The position numbers were made by a program, and so were the translations under genes. DNA of 64,000 nt from Bacteroidia bacterium (lineage in GTDB: Bacteria; Bacteroidota; Bacteroidia; Bacteroidales; Marinilabiliaceae): the NCBI GenBank assembly GCA_030526155.1, contig JAUNDI010000008.1, positions 1 to 64,000 of the forward strand, written 5' to 3'. Below the pieces are notes generated by a model, which was not told the DNA's origin, made no database searches, and saw nothing but the letters and a program-made list of their open reading frames with translations. Numbering within the stretch: the first letter of the stretch is position 1; every line of letters starts with the position of its first letter. Below, piece after piece: positions 47,298 through 54,923 of the stretch.

Positions 47298-48182
47298 TTA
47301 ATTTTCTATTGTCAATCCGTCTATCCTACACCTCGCTCCAAGACGCAATGGACAGTTGATATCGTCTTGATGCCCTGCAGGATAACCGAATAATATCGGA
47401 CAACTCGTCCCCTCCATCGCATCGCGTATTACCTCATATACACTAGCGCCAAAGGGGGTCCTTCCCTCTTTTATATCGGTAAACTGCCCCACTATCAAGC
47501 CGGAAATCTTTCCTAAAACTCCCGAATAACGTAAATTCTGCATCATTCGGTCTATATGATAGTTATACTCCGCCAAATCTTCTATAAATAGTATCTTCCC
47601 CTCTGGCTCGGATAGGACATCTGCAGGTGTTCCTCGTAATGAGTATAATATGGATAGATTACCTCCCACTAATACTCCTTCCGATTGGCCATAACGATTC
47701 AATGTATTATTTGCCAAAGTAATCTTTACCCCCTCACCACTAAATATGCCTAAAAGGGTCTTGATATCTAGCGAATCAGTGCTATGCGTAGCTATATGCT
47801 TTAGCATCGGACCATGTATCGACTTCCGCCCTGCCAAGGTCAACATGCTATGTATAGCCGTAATGTCCGAAAACCCAACTACTAGTCTGTCATCTATCTT
47901 GGAAAACAAATCTTGCGGCAACTTCTGCAGAGTGCGGACGGCTCCATAGCCTCCACGTGTGCAAAGTACTATATCTATCCCTGGTTGAGTAAGTGCACTA
48001 TACAAGTCCTCTGCCCTCTCTTCATCTGTGGCAGAGAATACACCACACGACCCCTTTCCTACATGTGGCATAAGTGTAACGTCAAAGCCTAACCCCCGTA
48101 AGACGCTTACCCCCTCAACTAAATACTCGTCGCATATTGCCCCAGATGGTGCAACAATCGCAATTCTTGTCATTCGCATCAA
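47298..48182 (-). CDS. LD-carboxypeptidase, peptidase family S66
   Basis: 294 residues. The nucleophile segment TRGGYGAVRTL (Ser replaced: S66 has GxS/GGYG nearby), GFSDITAIHSML (nucleophile Ser in GFSD at about 119), VLVGGNLSILYSLRGTP, LFIEDLAEYNYHIDRMMQNL and GQFTDIKEG match MccF/LdcA. It cuts the D-Ala from tetrapeptides during peptidoglycan recycling. No signal peptide, so cytoplasmic. It lies 62 bp upstream of the HTCS gene. Confidence 0.92.
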   Translation of the reverse strand: MMRMTRIAIVAPSGAICDEYLVEGVSVLRGLGFDVTLMPHVGKGSCGVFSATDEERAEDLYSALTQPGIDIVLCTRGGYGAVRTLQKLPQDLFSKIDDRLVVGFSDITAIHSMLTLAGRKSIHGPMLKHIATHSTDSLDIKTLLGIFSGEGVKITLANNTLNRYGQSEGVLVGGNLSILYSLRGTPADVLSEPEGKILFIEDLAEYNYHIDRMMQNLRYSGVLGKISGLIVGQFTDIKEGRTPFGASVYEVIRDAMEGTSCPILFGYPAGHQDDINCPLRLGARCRIDGLTIEN

Positions 48183-48351
48183 TAGTTTCCGTGTGTAAAG
48201 TTAACAAACATTTACATAGTAAACAAAATATCCTTCTACTCAAAAGAACATAAAATCAACCAAATATCTACATATCAACACTTTACCATAAACCCCCTAC
48301 TCTTCATTAAACTAGAAAAATGTTTTTTTTACAAAAAAGTGACGTTTACCT

Positions 48352-48382
48352 CTTGCAGTTAAAGAATTTCATTATAACTTTG
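48352..48382 (+). promoter_or_regulatory. Promoter of the tRNA-Gln pair
   Basis: TTG (48353-48355), 19-bp spacer, TAACTTTG (48375-48382), 42 bp before the first tRNA. The preceding 48183-48350 is AT-rich and C-over-G; I see no gene or repeat in it. Confidence 0.65.
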
Positions 48383-48424
48383 CACTCGCAATCGGGTCAA
48401 ACGGGTCCGATTCTTCAAGAAGAT

Positions 48425-48495
48425 TGTCCTATAGTATAATGGTAGTACAGAAGATTCTGGTTCTTTTAGTCAGGGTTCGAATCCTTGTGGGACAA
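48425..48495 (+). tRNA. tRNA-Gln (CUG)
   Basis: 71 nt. Acceptor TGTCCTA pairs with TGGGACA, discriminator A; anticodon loop TTCTGGT gives CUG. The TGG...TTCGAATCC arm is normal. No CCA in the gene. Confidence 0.88.
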
Positions 48496-48503
48496 CTGCG
48501 ATG

Positions 48504-48523
48504 AAGACCGAAGAGGTCTTTTC
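48504..48523 (+). terminator. Hairpin between the two tRNA-Gln genes
   Basis: A 6-bp stem (48504-48509 with 48515-48520, loop of five) with TTTTCG after it: a weak terminator or a processing hairpin. Confidence 0.55.
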
Positions 48524-48534
48524 GTTTTTAGGAT

Positions 48535-48605
48535 TGCCCAATAGTATAATGGCAGTACAGAAGATTTTGGTTCTTTTAGTCCGCGTTCGAATCACGGTTG
48601 GGCAA
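48535..48605 (+). tRNA. tRNA-Gln (UUG)
   Basis: 71 nt; acceptor TGCCCAA pairs with TTGGGCA, discriminator A; anticodon loop TTTTGGT gives UUG. It is nearly identical in the D arm and anticodon stem to the tRNA upstream and is probably a duplication that changed the anticodon first base. Confidence 0.9.
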
Positions 48606-48609
48606 CTGC

Positions 48610-48643
48610 AAAAGAGAGAAAGCTGAAAAGTTTTCTCTCTTTT
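48610..48643 (+). terminator. Terminator of the tRNA-Gln pair
   Basis: A 12-bp A/T/G-rich stem (48610-48621 with 48632-48643) followed by T-rich sequence. Confidence 0.75.
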
Positions 48644-48688
48644 TGTTTTTATCCTTATACCAACTATTTTCCAGTCTCATATTTTTCT

Positions 48689-48696
48689 TACCTTTG
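48689..48696 (+). promoter_or_regulatory. Minus-7 element of recA
   Basis: TACCTTTG, about 35 bp before the start codon. The upstream element is weak. No LexA-like box is obvious. Confidence 0.5.
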
Positions 48697-48730
48697 CCTC
48701 GTAACAACACGTAACAAATTAAAGAGACAA

Positions 48731-49825
48731 ATGGCACAAAACAACAACACTCAGGTAAGTGATGAGAAGGCTAGCAAGTTGCTCGCACTCAAACTCACAA
48801 TGGACAAAATCGACAAGACTTATGGTAAGGGTACCATCATGAAGATGAGCGACCAACAAATCGAGAAAATCCCAGTCATATCTTCTGGCTCTCTCGGTCT
48901 AGACATCGCTCTCGGCGTAGGCGGTTACCCTCGCGGCCGTATCATCGAAATATATGGCCCAGAGTCTTCCGGTAAGACCACTCTCGCTATCCACGCTATC
49001 GCAGAGGCTCAAAAACTCGGCGGCACAGCTGCTTTTATCGACGCAGAACATGCCTTCGATCGTTTCTATGCAGAGAAACTAGGCGTTAACATGAACGAAC
49101 TCCTTATCTCTCAGCCTGACAACGGCGAACAGGCTCTCGAAATCGCAGACCAACTTATCCGCTCTTCTGCTATCGATATCATCGTTATCGACTCAGTTGC
49201 TGCTCTTACTCCTAAGGCCGAAATCGAAGGCGATATGGGTGATAATAAACTCGGACTCCAAGCTCGCCTCATGTCTCAGGCTCTTCGTAAACTCACCGCT
49301 TCTATCAATAAGACACAGACTACTTGTATCTTCATCAACCAGTTGCGTGAGAAAATAGGTGTCATGTTCGGTAACCCAGAGACTACCACCGGCGGTAACG
49401 CCCTCAAATTCTACGCTTCTGTACGTATCGAAATCCGTAAAAAGGGTCTCCCTATTAAGGATGGCGACGAGGCAGTGGGTACCCTCGCAACAGTTAAGGT
49501 GGTTAAGAACAAGGTGGCTCCTCCTTTCCGTAAGGCTGAGTTCGAAATTCGATACGGCGAGGGTATCTCTCGTGTAGCTGAAATTTGCGATATAGCAACC
49601 GACCTAGATATCATCAAAAAGTCAGGTTCTTGGTTTAGCTATAACGACAAAAAACTCGCACAAGGTCGCGAGGCAGTTCTCGCTATACTACGCTCCGATA
49701 AACAACTCTCAGAGGAGATATCAGCAAAAGTCATGGCTCGTATCGCTAATGGCGATAACCCTATGCCAGAGATGACCGAAGCCGAAAAAGAAGAGGCCGG
49801 CCCAGAACCAACATCAGCAGATTAA
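48731..49825 (+). CDS. recA: Recombinase RecA
   Basis: 364 residues. Walker [12 protein letters not shown], the loop-2 region [27 protein letters not shown], and the N-terminal [24 protein letters not shown] helix. It forms the filament on ssDNA for homologous recombination and the SOS response. The coding strand has C-rich codons like the other genes on this side. The C-terminus is acidic as usual. Confidence 0.98.
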   Translation: MAQNNNTQVSDEKASKLLALKLTMDKIDKTYGKGTIMKMSDQQIEKIPVISSGSLGLDIALGVGGYPRGRIIEIYGPESSGKTTLAIHAIAEAQKLGGTAAFIDAEHAFDRFYAEKLGVNMNELLISQPDNGEQALEIADQLIRSSAIDIIVIDSVAALTPKAEIEGDMGDNKLGLQARLMSQALRKLTASINKTQTTCIFINQLREKIGVMFGNPETTTGGNALKFYASVRIEIRKKGLPIKDGDEAVGTLATVKVVKNKVAPPFRKAEFEIRYGEGISRVAEICDIATDLDIIKKSGSWFSYNDKKLAQGREAVLAILRSDKQLSEEISAKVMARIANGDNPMPEMTEAEKEEAGPEPTSAD

Positions 49826-49847
49826 TATCTCATATCATAGTCACCTC

Positions 49848-49880
49848 AAGAGCGTATCACACCATGATGCGCTCTTTTCT
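49848..49880 (+). terminator. recA terminator
   Basis: A 12-bp stem with one wobble (49848-49859 with 49865-49876) followed by TTTCTTTTC. Confidence 0.8.
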
Positions 49881-49896
49881 TTTCTCATAACAGTCT

Positions 49897-50355
49897 CTAC
49901 CCAGCCAACCTCCAAACAACCTCACTCCTACAAATATCAACCCTCCTCACCCAATCATCAATTACCCTCTGTCCACTATCAATTGCAACATATCCTCTGT
50001 CCATTATCATTTCTCCATAGTCATTTGTCAATTCTCCATTTTCCTCTCTCAGTTTTTTATAATAAAACGCCACTGCCGCCCTATAACCGCCCAAAATACC
50101 TCTTCTCCTAGCCTCCCTATACCAATGCCTTACCCTATTCCACCTCTTCATATCCTCCTTAGCAAGCCTACTCGCCTCAGCAAACATATCCCTCATACTC
50201 CTCTGCTTCTCCGTCACATGCACCATAATAACATGATACCTCTTCCCAGGATAACGCTTAATAAACACACTGCGCCCATCAACACGCGCAGTGCTCTGCA
50301 ACCTCGCCTCTCTTCGAGCTAACGTCTTATACTTATGTAGAATCTGAACTTTCAT
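49897..50355 (-). CDS. Conserved hypothetical basic protein
   Basis: 152 residues, very basic in the first 115 (MKVQILHKYKTLARREARLQ, KEDMKRWNRVRHWYREARRRG); no recognised family. Helical with many Arg, so nucleic-acid or ribosome binding is conceivable. The last 35-40 residues are encoded by copies of a short repeated DNA phrase (minus strand ATGGACAGAGGATA), found again at the end of the neighbouring dehydrogenase gene; this tail is probably not part of the original protein. Codons are extremely purine-rich (plus strand G 2, C 26 in 50101-50160), in line with the local skew. Confidence 0.6.
   Translation of the reverse strand: MKVQILHKYKTLARREARLQSTARVDGRSVFIKRYPGKRYHVIMVHVTEKQRSMRDMFAEASRLAKEDMKRWNRVRHWYREARRRGILGGYRAAVAFYYKKLREENGELTNDYGEMIMDRGYVAIDSGQRVIDDWVRRVDICRSEVVWRLAG
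49961..50012 (-). repeat. Degenerate phrase repeat inside the tail of the basic protein gene
   Basis: Minus strand: two copies of a phrase close to ATAATGGACAGAGGATA (49990-50012) and ATAGTGGACAGAGGGTAATT (49964-49984). A third copy is at 50794-50810. Confidence 0.6.
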
Positions 50356-50420
50356 AATTGTCTATCATTTTAATCAATTATCAACCGCCGCAAATATAAT
50401 AGTACACCTTTCGCCACTGA

Positions 50421-50470
50421 CACGATAAGATACGATTCGATACGATAAAGTGCGATAAAGTACAATAACG
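50421..50470. repeat. Five 10-bp tandem repeats
   Basis: CACGATAAGA, TACGATTCGA, TACGATAAAG, TGCGATAAAG, TACAATAACG in perfect 10-bp register. The period of one helical turn would place each unit on the same face of DNA. Upstream of the basic protein gene start on the minus strand (66 bp from its start codon). Confidence 0.7.
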
Positions 50471-50525
50471 CACCTTAACACCTCATCGCATCATCGCCAC
50501 AAATATAACTTCCCCCATCAACACA

Positions 50526-50552
50526 CTGTCCCAAAACGTCCCAAAATGTCCC
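50526..50552. repeat. TGTCCCAAAA tandem repeat, left copy
   Basis: Three near-copies of a 10-mer (TGTCCCAAAA, CGTCCCAAAA, TGTCCCATTT). A right copy (TGTCCCAAAA then TGTCCCGTTT) is at about 50731-50750. They bracket the palindromic element. Confidence 0.7.
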
Positions 50553-50567
50553 ATTTCACCACCTCAT

Positions 50568-50677
50568 GTAGAGCCTTTTCACGAAAAGGCTCCGTACAAT
50601 TTGCCAGAAAAAATAACAGCCTACGACATTTGGTGTGTATCCTTGCGTTACGGAGCCTTTTCATGAAAAGGCTCTAC
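50568..50677. repeat. BIME/MITE-like element: two inverted 29-bp palindromic arms
   Basis: Arm 1 (50568-50596) and arm 2 (50649-50677) are inverted copies of each other with one mismatch. Each arm contains a nearly perfect 22-bp palindrome with core GAGCCTTTTC and GAAAAGGCTC. The 52-bp centre has no coding potential. The gap from 50356 to 50794 has no gene; besides this element it holds the 10-bp repeats and the TGTCCCAAAA repeats. Confidence 0.8.
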
Positions 50678-50794
50678 AAGAGAAAAAATCCGCACAAATC
50701 CGTAGAATTCGTATGCAAAACTGTCCCAAAATGTCCCGTTTCGCCCCAAAAACCAATCCCCCACTATTATCCTCTCTCCTCTCTCCATTATAAA

Positions 50795-51733
50795 TTATCC
50801 TCTGTCCATTCCCAAAAACTTCCTGCAGTTTTCAACAGCTATCTCCATCAACCTTCCTCGCGCCTCCTTAGTTGCCCACGCTATATGTGGCGTAATAAAA
50901 CAATTCCTACACCCTATAAGCGGACTCCCCCCTCTAGGTGGCTCCTGCCTCATCACATCTATACCTGCAGCCATAATCTTACCTCCATTCAATGCCTCCG
51001 CTAAAGCATCCTCGTCAACAAGCCCGCCTCTGCCACAATTAATCACAATAGCACTGCTCTTCATCATCCCAAGTGTCTCAGCATTTATTATCTTCTCAGT
51101 CTCTGGAACAAGCGGACAATGCAAGGATACCACATCAGCTCTCCTAAACATCTCCTCTTTTGTCACACTCTCTATCCACTCAGGTAAATCTCTCTTCGTA
51201 GTAACAGTTATAACTCTCATACCCAAGGCATTGGCTATCTGAGCAGTTGCCATGCCAGTATTTCCTAATCCTACTAATCCTATCGTCTTCCCAAACAACT
51301 CTATCAATGGAGTATCCCTAAATGAGAAATCAGCATTCTCTGCCCATTTGCCTGCATGCACCTCCCTACTATAATGGTCTACCCTCTGCGCGATATTCAA
51401 TAAATGAGCAAATACCATCTGTGCCACAGAGGCTGCCGAATATGCCGGTATATTGGTAACAACAATGCCGCGTCTATTGGCTGCTTTCAAATCTACTACA
51501 TTCATACCAGTGGCTAATATGCCTATATACCTCATCTGTGGCAGCTGCTCCATAATAGCGTCATCTATTACCACCTTATTGGTCAATACCATATCCATGC
51601 CCTCACACCTAGATATAGTCTCTTCAGGCAATGTACGGTCGTAAATAGTCACATCAGCTATCTTCCTCAACTCATCCCAACTTAAGTCGTCTCCCGTAAG
51701 AGTATAGGAATCTAATACTACTATCTTCTTCAT
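50795..51733 (-). CDS. D-2-hydroxyacid dehydrogenase (glycerate dehydrogenase-like)
   Basis: 312 residues from MKKIVVLDSYTLTGDDLSW. NAD-binding GLVGLGNTGMATAQIA, the catalytic Arg in NCGRGGLVDEDAL, Glu in DVMRQEPP, and His in FITPHIAWATKEAR. Closest in look to hydroxypyruvate/glycerate dehydrogenases of Bacteroidota; the substrate is inferred. It ends in GMDRG, encoded by the repeated phrase at 50794-50810, so the tail may be altered. Coding strand G-rich (plus strand G 5, C 22 in 51121-51180). 84 bp after fabH, with the fabH terminator between them. Confidence 0.88.
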   Translation of the reverse strand: MKKIVVLDSYTLTGDDLSWDELRKIADVTIYDRTLPEETISRCEGMDMVLTNKVVIDDAIMEQLPQMRYIGILATGMNVVDLKAANRRGIVVTNIPAYSAASVAQMVFAHLLNIAQRVDHYSREVHAGKWAENADFSFRDTPLIELFGKTIGLVGLGNTGMATAQIANALGMRVITVTTKRDLPEWIESVTKEEMFRRADVVSLHCPLVPETEKIINAETLGMMKSSAIVINCGRGGLVDEDALAEALNGGKIMAAGIDVMRQEPPRGGSPLIGCRNCFITPHIAWATKEARGRLMEIAVENCRKFLGMDRG

Positions 51734-51758
51734 AATCACATCCAATATTTAGCAATAA

Positions 51759-51784
51759 AGGCGCTAAGTATCTACTCAGCGCCT
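51759..51784 (-). terminator. fabH terminator
   Basis: 7-bp stem (51759-51765 with 51778-51784, loop of twelve) followed by TTATTG; moderate strength. Confidence 0.55.
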
Positions 51785-51816
51785 CTCTTATATTATAGTA
51801 TAAATCGTCTACTATA

Positions 51817-52800
51817 TTAATAACCCCACTTGTAGTAAACAGCACCCCAAGTAAAGCCTGCTCCAAATGCAGCAAAAATAAGTGTATCACCCTTCTTGAG
51901 CTGCTTCTCCCACTCATACAAACACAATGGAATTGTAGCCGAAGTTGTGTTACCATACTTCTGAATGTTAATCATTACCTTGTCCTTTGGCAACTCCATT
52001 CTGTCTGCTGTAGCATCAATAATACGCAAGTTAGCCTGGTGTGGTACAAGCCATGCAACATCGTCAGCTACCAAGTTGTTCTTCTTCATAATGTCAACTG
52101 TAGCATCCGCCATACGTGTCACAGCATACTTAAACACCTGCTTGCCCTCTTGGTATACAAAGTGCTCGTGAGCATCTACTGTCTCATGGCTTGCTGGCTT
52201 AACAGAACCACCCGCAATAACCTTCAACCAGTGTCTTCCCATACCATCTGTGTGTAGGTTAGAATCCATCAAACCTATCTCCTCCTCTGTTGGCTCTATC
52301 AAACATGCTGTAGCAGCATCACCAAAGAGTACACATGTTGTACGGTCTGTATAGTCTGTAATGGCCGACATCTTCTCTGCCGATACCAAAATAGCCTTCT
52401 TCTTATAGCCTGTGCGGATATATTGCGCTACCAAGTCAAGACCATAAAGGAAGCCCGAACATGCACCATTCATATCAAATGCAATGGCATTGCGTATATC
52501 ACACTTATCACAGATAATAGCTGCTGTCGATGGCACTGGAGCATCCGGAGTAACAGTAGTACATACCACTAAGTCAATATCCTCTGGCTTCAAATTCTTC
52601 TTTGCCAAAAGCTCTTTGACAGCCTCAGCACCCATGTCAGAAGCACCAAGTCCTTCTCCTTTCAAAATGCGACGCTCTTTGATACCTACACGAGTCATAA
52701 TCCACTCGTCATTCGTATCAACCATCTTGCTCAAATCGTCATTGGTTAGTCTAGTTTCTGGTAAGTAAGCACCAATTCCTGTAATGACAGCATTAACCAT
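51817..52800 (-). CDS. fabH: 3-oxoacyl-ACP synthase III
   Basis: 327 residues. The catalytic triad is visible: Cys in [13 protein letters not shown] (about 114), His in VPHQANLRI and Asn in [12 protein letters not shown]. It joins acetyl-CoA (or a branched starter) to malonyl-ACP to start fatty acid synthesis. In Bacteroidota branched starters come from amino acids, so IlvE in the window may supply them. Minus-7 TATCTTTG at 52876-52883. rpmF and plsX, often neighbours, are not here. Confidence 0.97.
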   Translation of the reverse strand: MVNAVITGIGAYLPETRLTNDDLSKMVDTNDEWIMTRVGIKERRILKGEGLGASDMGAEAVKELLAKKNLKPEDIDLVVCTTVTPDAPVPSTAAIICDKCDIRNAIAFDMNGACSGFLYGLDLVAQYIRTGYKKKAILVSAEKMSAITDYTDRTTCVLFGDAATACLIEPTEEEIGLMDSNLHTDGMGRHWLKVIAGGSVKPASHETVDAHEHFVYQEGKQVFKYAVTRMADATVDIMKKNNLVADDVAWLVPHQANLRIIDATADRMELPKDKVMINIQKYGNTTSATIPLCLYEWEKQLKKGDTLIFAAFGAGFTWGAVYYKWGY

Positions 52801-52946
52801 AAATAAATTCGAATTTTCTTGTTGTTATTTTTCGATTCTCCGGCATACTCATCACACGGAGACATCTTAACGACGCAAAGATACAAAACTTTATGAATTA
52901 TCACCATCTTAAATCTAAAAACATATATCTCTATCCCCATAAAAAA

Positions 52947-53045
52947 ACAAAAATTGCGATGAACAAGGCTCCTCCCCGTATGCTCCCACCCCTCTATTTA
53001 GCACCCTCTAGTACATCTAGCCCCACTAGAATAACTAGTCAAACC
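52947..53045 (+). repeat. Interspersed repeat, single full copy (F)
   Basis: Core 52948-52969, then CCCCGTATGCTCCCACC, then a TCTAG/CTAGA arm ending AATAACTAGTCAAAC. It lies upstream of the plus-strand promoter (53077-53107) and fills the rest of the gap to the fabH promoter. Confidence 0.85.
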
Positions 53046-53076
53046 AAGATGGTTAACAAGAAACACTATCTTGCTA

Positions 53077-53107
53077 TTGCTTTCTTCCAAAGATTATAAT
53101 ATCTTTG
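53077..53107 (+). promoter_or_regulatory. Promoter of the acidic membrane protein gene
   Basis: TTG (53077-53079), 20-bp spacer, TATCTTTG (53100-53107), 27 bp before the start codon at 53134. It shows the in-frame TTG at 53071 is not the start. Confidence 0.7.
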
Positions 53108-53133
53108 CTTGTATCTCACTAAAGCATAATACC

Positions 53134-53658
53134 ATGTCCTCAGTATTCGCAGTAATATTCATCATCATATCTATCGTCCTTAAGATAGTTGCCGAAAACA
53201 ACAAAAAAACTCAGCAACAAACTCCCCCTATTCAGCCTAGCGGCGATATGGAACGACGCCTCGAAGAGTTGCGCCGCATGATCAACGAATCACAAAAGAA
53301 TAACTCTCAGGAATATGACGAGGAGTACGACAATGAGGAAAGCCCCGATTATTACGACAATGATGAGGAAGAGGAATACACTCCTCAATACGAACCTATA
53401 CCCTCTGCTCAAGAGATAATCGAACCTATATCTATACCTAAACCTGCTGAGTCTATAGTCAAATCTTCTGATATGACGCCAACTCCTCTAGCATACAACC
53501 TCCCTAATGAGGGCATATCTGCATTCACCCACCAAGAGGAGTCCCCAAATAGCTCTCAGCAAATTCCTCCTGCTCAACAGCCAGAGGCTGCCTTGTCTAT
53601 AGATGATATGCGCCGAGCTATCATATACCAAACAATACTAGAACGCCCTAAATTCTGA
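53134..53658 (+). CDS. Membrane-anchored acidic protein of unknown function
   Basis: 174 residues from MSSVFAVIFIIISIVLKIVAENNKK. One N-terminal transmembrane helix, then a Gln/Glu/Asp/Tyr-rich low-complexity region (EYDEEYDNEESPDYYDNDEE) and a C-terminal motif IDDMRRAIIYQTILERPKF, which ends several Bacteroidota proteins of this kind (an A-V/I-I-x-x-x-I-L-x-R-P tail). No enzyme motif. It is followed by the HAD gene after 25 bp and may be cotranscribed. Role unknown. Confidence 0.75.
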   Translation: MSSVFAVIFIIISIVLKIVAENNKKTQQQTPPIQPSGDMERRLEELRRMINESQKNNSQEYDEEYDNEESPDYYDNDEEEEYTPQYEPIPSAQEIIEPISIPKPAESIVKSSDMTPTPLAYNLPNEGISAFTHQEESPNSSQQIPPAQQPEAALSIDDMRRAIIYQTILERPKF

Positions 53659-53683
53659 CCCCTTCACACCTCTTTACCCCAAA

Positions 53684-54289
53684 ATGAATAGTATCTTCAA
53701 TATCAACTCAAAGGTCCGTCTCGCTATATTCGACCTAGGTGGCATCATCATGCCTATCCGAATGGAAAAGACAGCCCTAGCTTTCGCAAAACTTGGTGCT
53801 CACGAAATAAGTGCTCACGTTACAGCTAGCCACGCTCACGATGGCATATTCAATACATACCAAAATGGTAATATCTCCACCCCAGATTTCCTAAAGGCTG
53901 TCCGTACAGAAACTGGCGTTAGTGGAACCGACGAACAAATACGCGACGCATGGAATGCCATGCTCCACGAACCTAATACCGATCGCCTTAACCTCATCAA
54001 GGAGATAGCTAAACACACACCCACCGTCCTATTGTCTAACTCCAACGATATGCACATCGTTTGGGCACGCGAACATATGCAGCCATTCGGCGGGTTCGAG
54101 TCTTTCTTCCTTAAGACTTACTTCTCGCATGAGGTGCATCTCTCTAAGCCCGACCCTAAAATATACGAGCTAGTCCTCCATGAGATGAATGTCAATGCTC
54201 AAGATGCCGTATTCTTCGACGATTCTCCTCTTAATATCGACGCTGCTAAGGCTCTCGGTATCGACGCTCGCCTAGTTGAGGCTCTATAA
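53684..54289 (+). CDS. HAD superfamily phosphatase (YihX-like)
   Basis: 201 residues. Motif I is AIFDLGGIIMPI (nucleophile Asp; the second Asp is replaced by Gly as in YihX-type glucose-1-phosphate phosphatases), VLLSNSND is motif II, KPDPKIYELVL with VFFDDSPLNIDAAKALG is motifs III-IV. Cytoplasmic phosphatase of a small phosphate ester; substrate not determined. Its stop overlaps the next start as TAATG. Confidence 0.88.
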   Translation: MNSIFNINSKVRLAIFDLGGIIMPIRMEKTALAFAKLGAHEISAHVTASHAHDGIFNTYQNGNISTPDFLKAVRTETGVSGTDEQIRDAWNAMLHEPNTDRLNLIKEIAKHTPTVLLSNSNDMHIVWAREHMQPFGGFESFFLKTYFSHEVHLSKPDPKIYELVLHEMNVNAQDAVFFDDSPLNIDAAKALGIDARLVEAL

Positions 54290-54828
54290 TGATAATCGAT
54301 GCTCATACCCATAAATATAGGGAGTACCCCGACAACTCAGAGGTACTCCAAGTGGTGAACATACAGTCTCGAGCCGAATTCGAATCCCTAAAGAATAAAC
54401 ATAATGTCATACTTAGCTATGGTCTTCACCCATGGCTAATAGATGATCATAACATCGACTGGTCTCTCCTTCACGATGTCTCTATAGTGGGCGAAATAGG
54501 TATCGATAAGGCTATTAACACCCCTATCGACAAACAAATTGCTATATTCGAAGAACAACTACAATATGCTAAGGAGTCTAACAAGGATGTCATAGTCCAC
54601 TGCGTCAGAGCTTATAACGAGGTCCAACAATCTCTCAAGAAAATAAACTTCCCCAACCGCGTCCTATTTCACGCATACCGCTCAACTCTCGAAATGGCAC
54701 AACAACTTATGAGGTGCTGCGATGCTTACTTCTCTTTCGGCTCAAGAGAGCTGTCGTTTCCTAAATGTCAATACGTAAAAGAAAATCTCCCTCAAGAAAG
54801 AGTATTCTGGGAAACGGATAACGAATAA
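54289..54828 (+). CDS. TatD-like metal-dependent hydrolase, short form
   Basis: 179 residues, shorter than the usual 255-265. It starts with IIDAHTHKYREY (metal His pair), has VGEIGIDKAI (the Glu) and the next metal His in VIVHCVRAYNEVQ, and ends with WETDNE (the Asp), so all metal ligands seem present and what is missing are loops between them. The family acts as deoxyribonuclease or tRNA-linked hydrolase. Cotranslated with the HAD gene. Confidence 0.85.
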   Translation: MIIDAHTHKYREYPDNSEVLQVVNIQSRAEFESLKNKHNVILSYGLHPWLIDDHNIDWSLLHDVSIVGEIGIDKAINTPIDKQIAIFEEQLQYAKESNKDVIVHCVRAYNEVQQSLKKINFPNRVLFHAYRSTLEMAQQLMRCCDAYFSFGSRELSFPKCQYVKENLPQERVFWETDNE

Positions 54829-54833
54829 TTCAC

Positions 54834-54841
54834 TAATTTTG
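54834..54841 (+). promoter_or_regulatory. Minus-7 element of dnaE
   Basis: TAATTTTG, five bases past the TatD-like stop. No clear TTG upstream. Confidence 0.4.
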
Positions 54842-54923
54842 TTGGTTGCAAAATGCGGGGTGTATATCTGTTACCAACCGTCTCTTTGCGCCTCTTTTTT
54901 ATATAATGCCTAATCTTAACACC

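Noticed and set aside
25364..48730. dif site near the skew change
   Set aside because: I scanned the gaps for a XerC/XerD-like 28-mer (ATAA, six bases, TTATGTTAAAT type) and saw none. That does not exclude one diverged from the E. coli pattern.
50546..51004. 152-residue plus-strand frame across the palindromic element
   Set aside because: It reads through the repeats and into the antisense of the dehydrogenase gene; Pro/Ser/Leu-rich with no promoter.
54846..54923. TTG start for dnaE
   Set aside because: It lies at the predicted transcription start and adds sequence not seen in the family; MDKFTHLHVHSQYS is the usual beginning.
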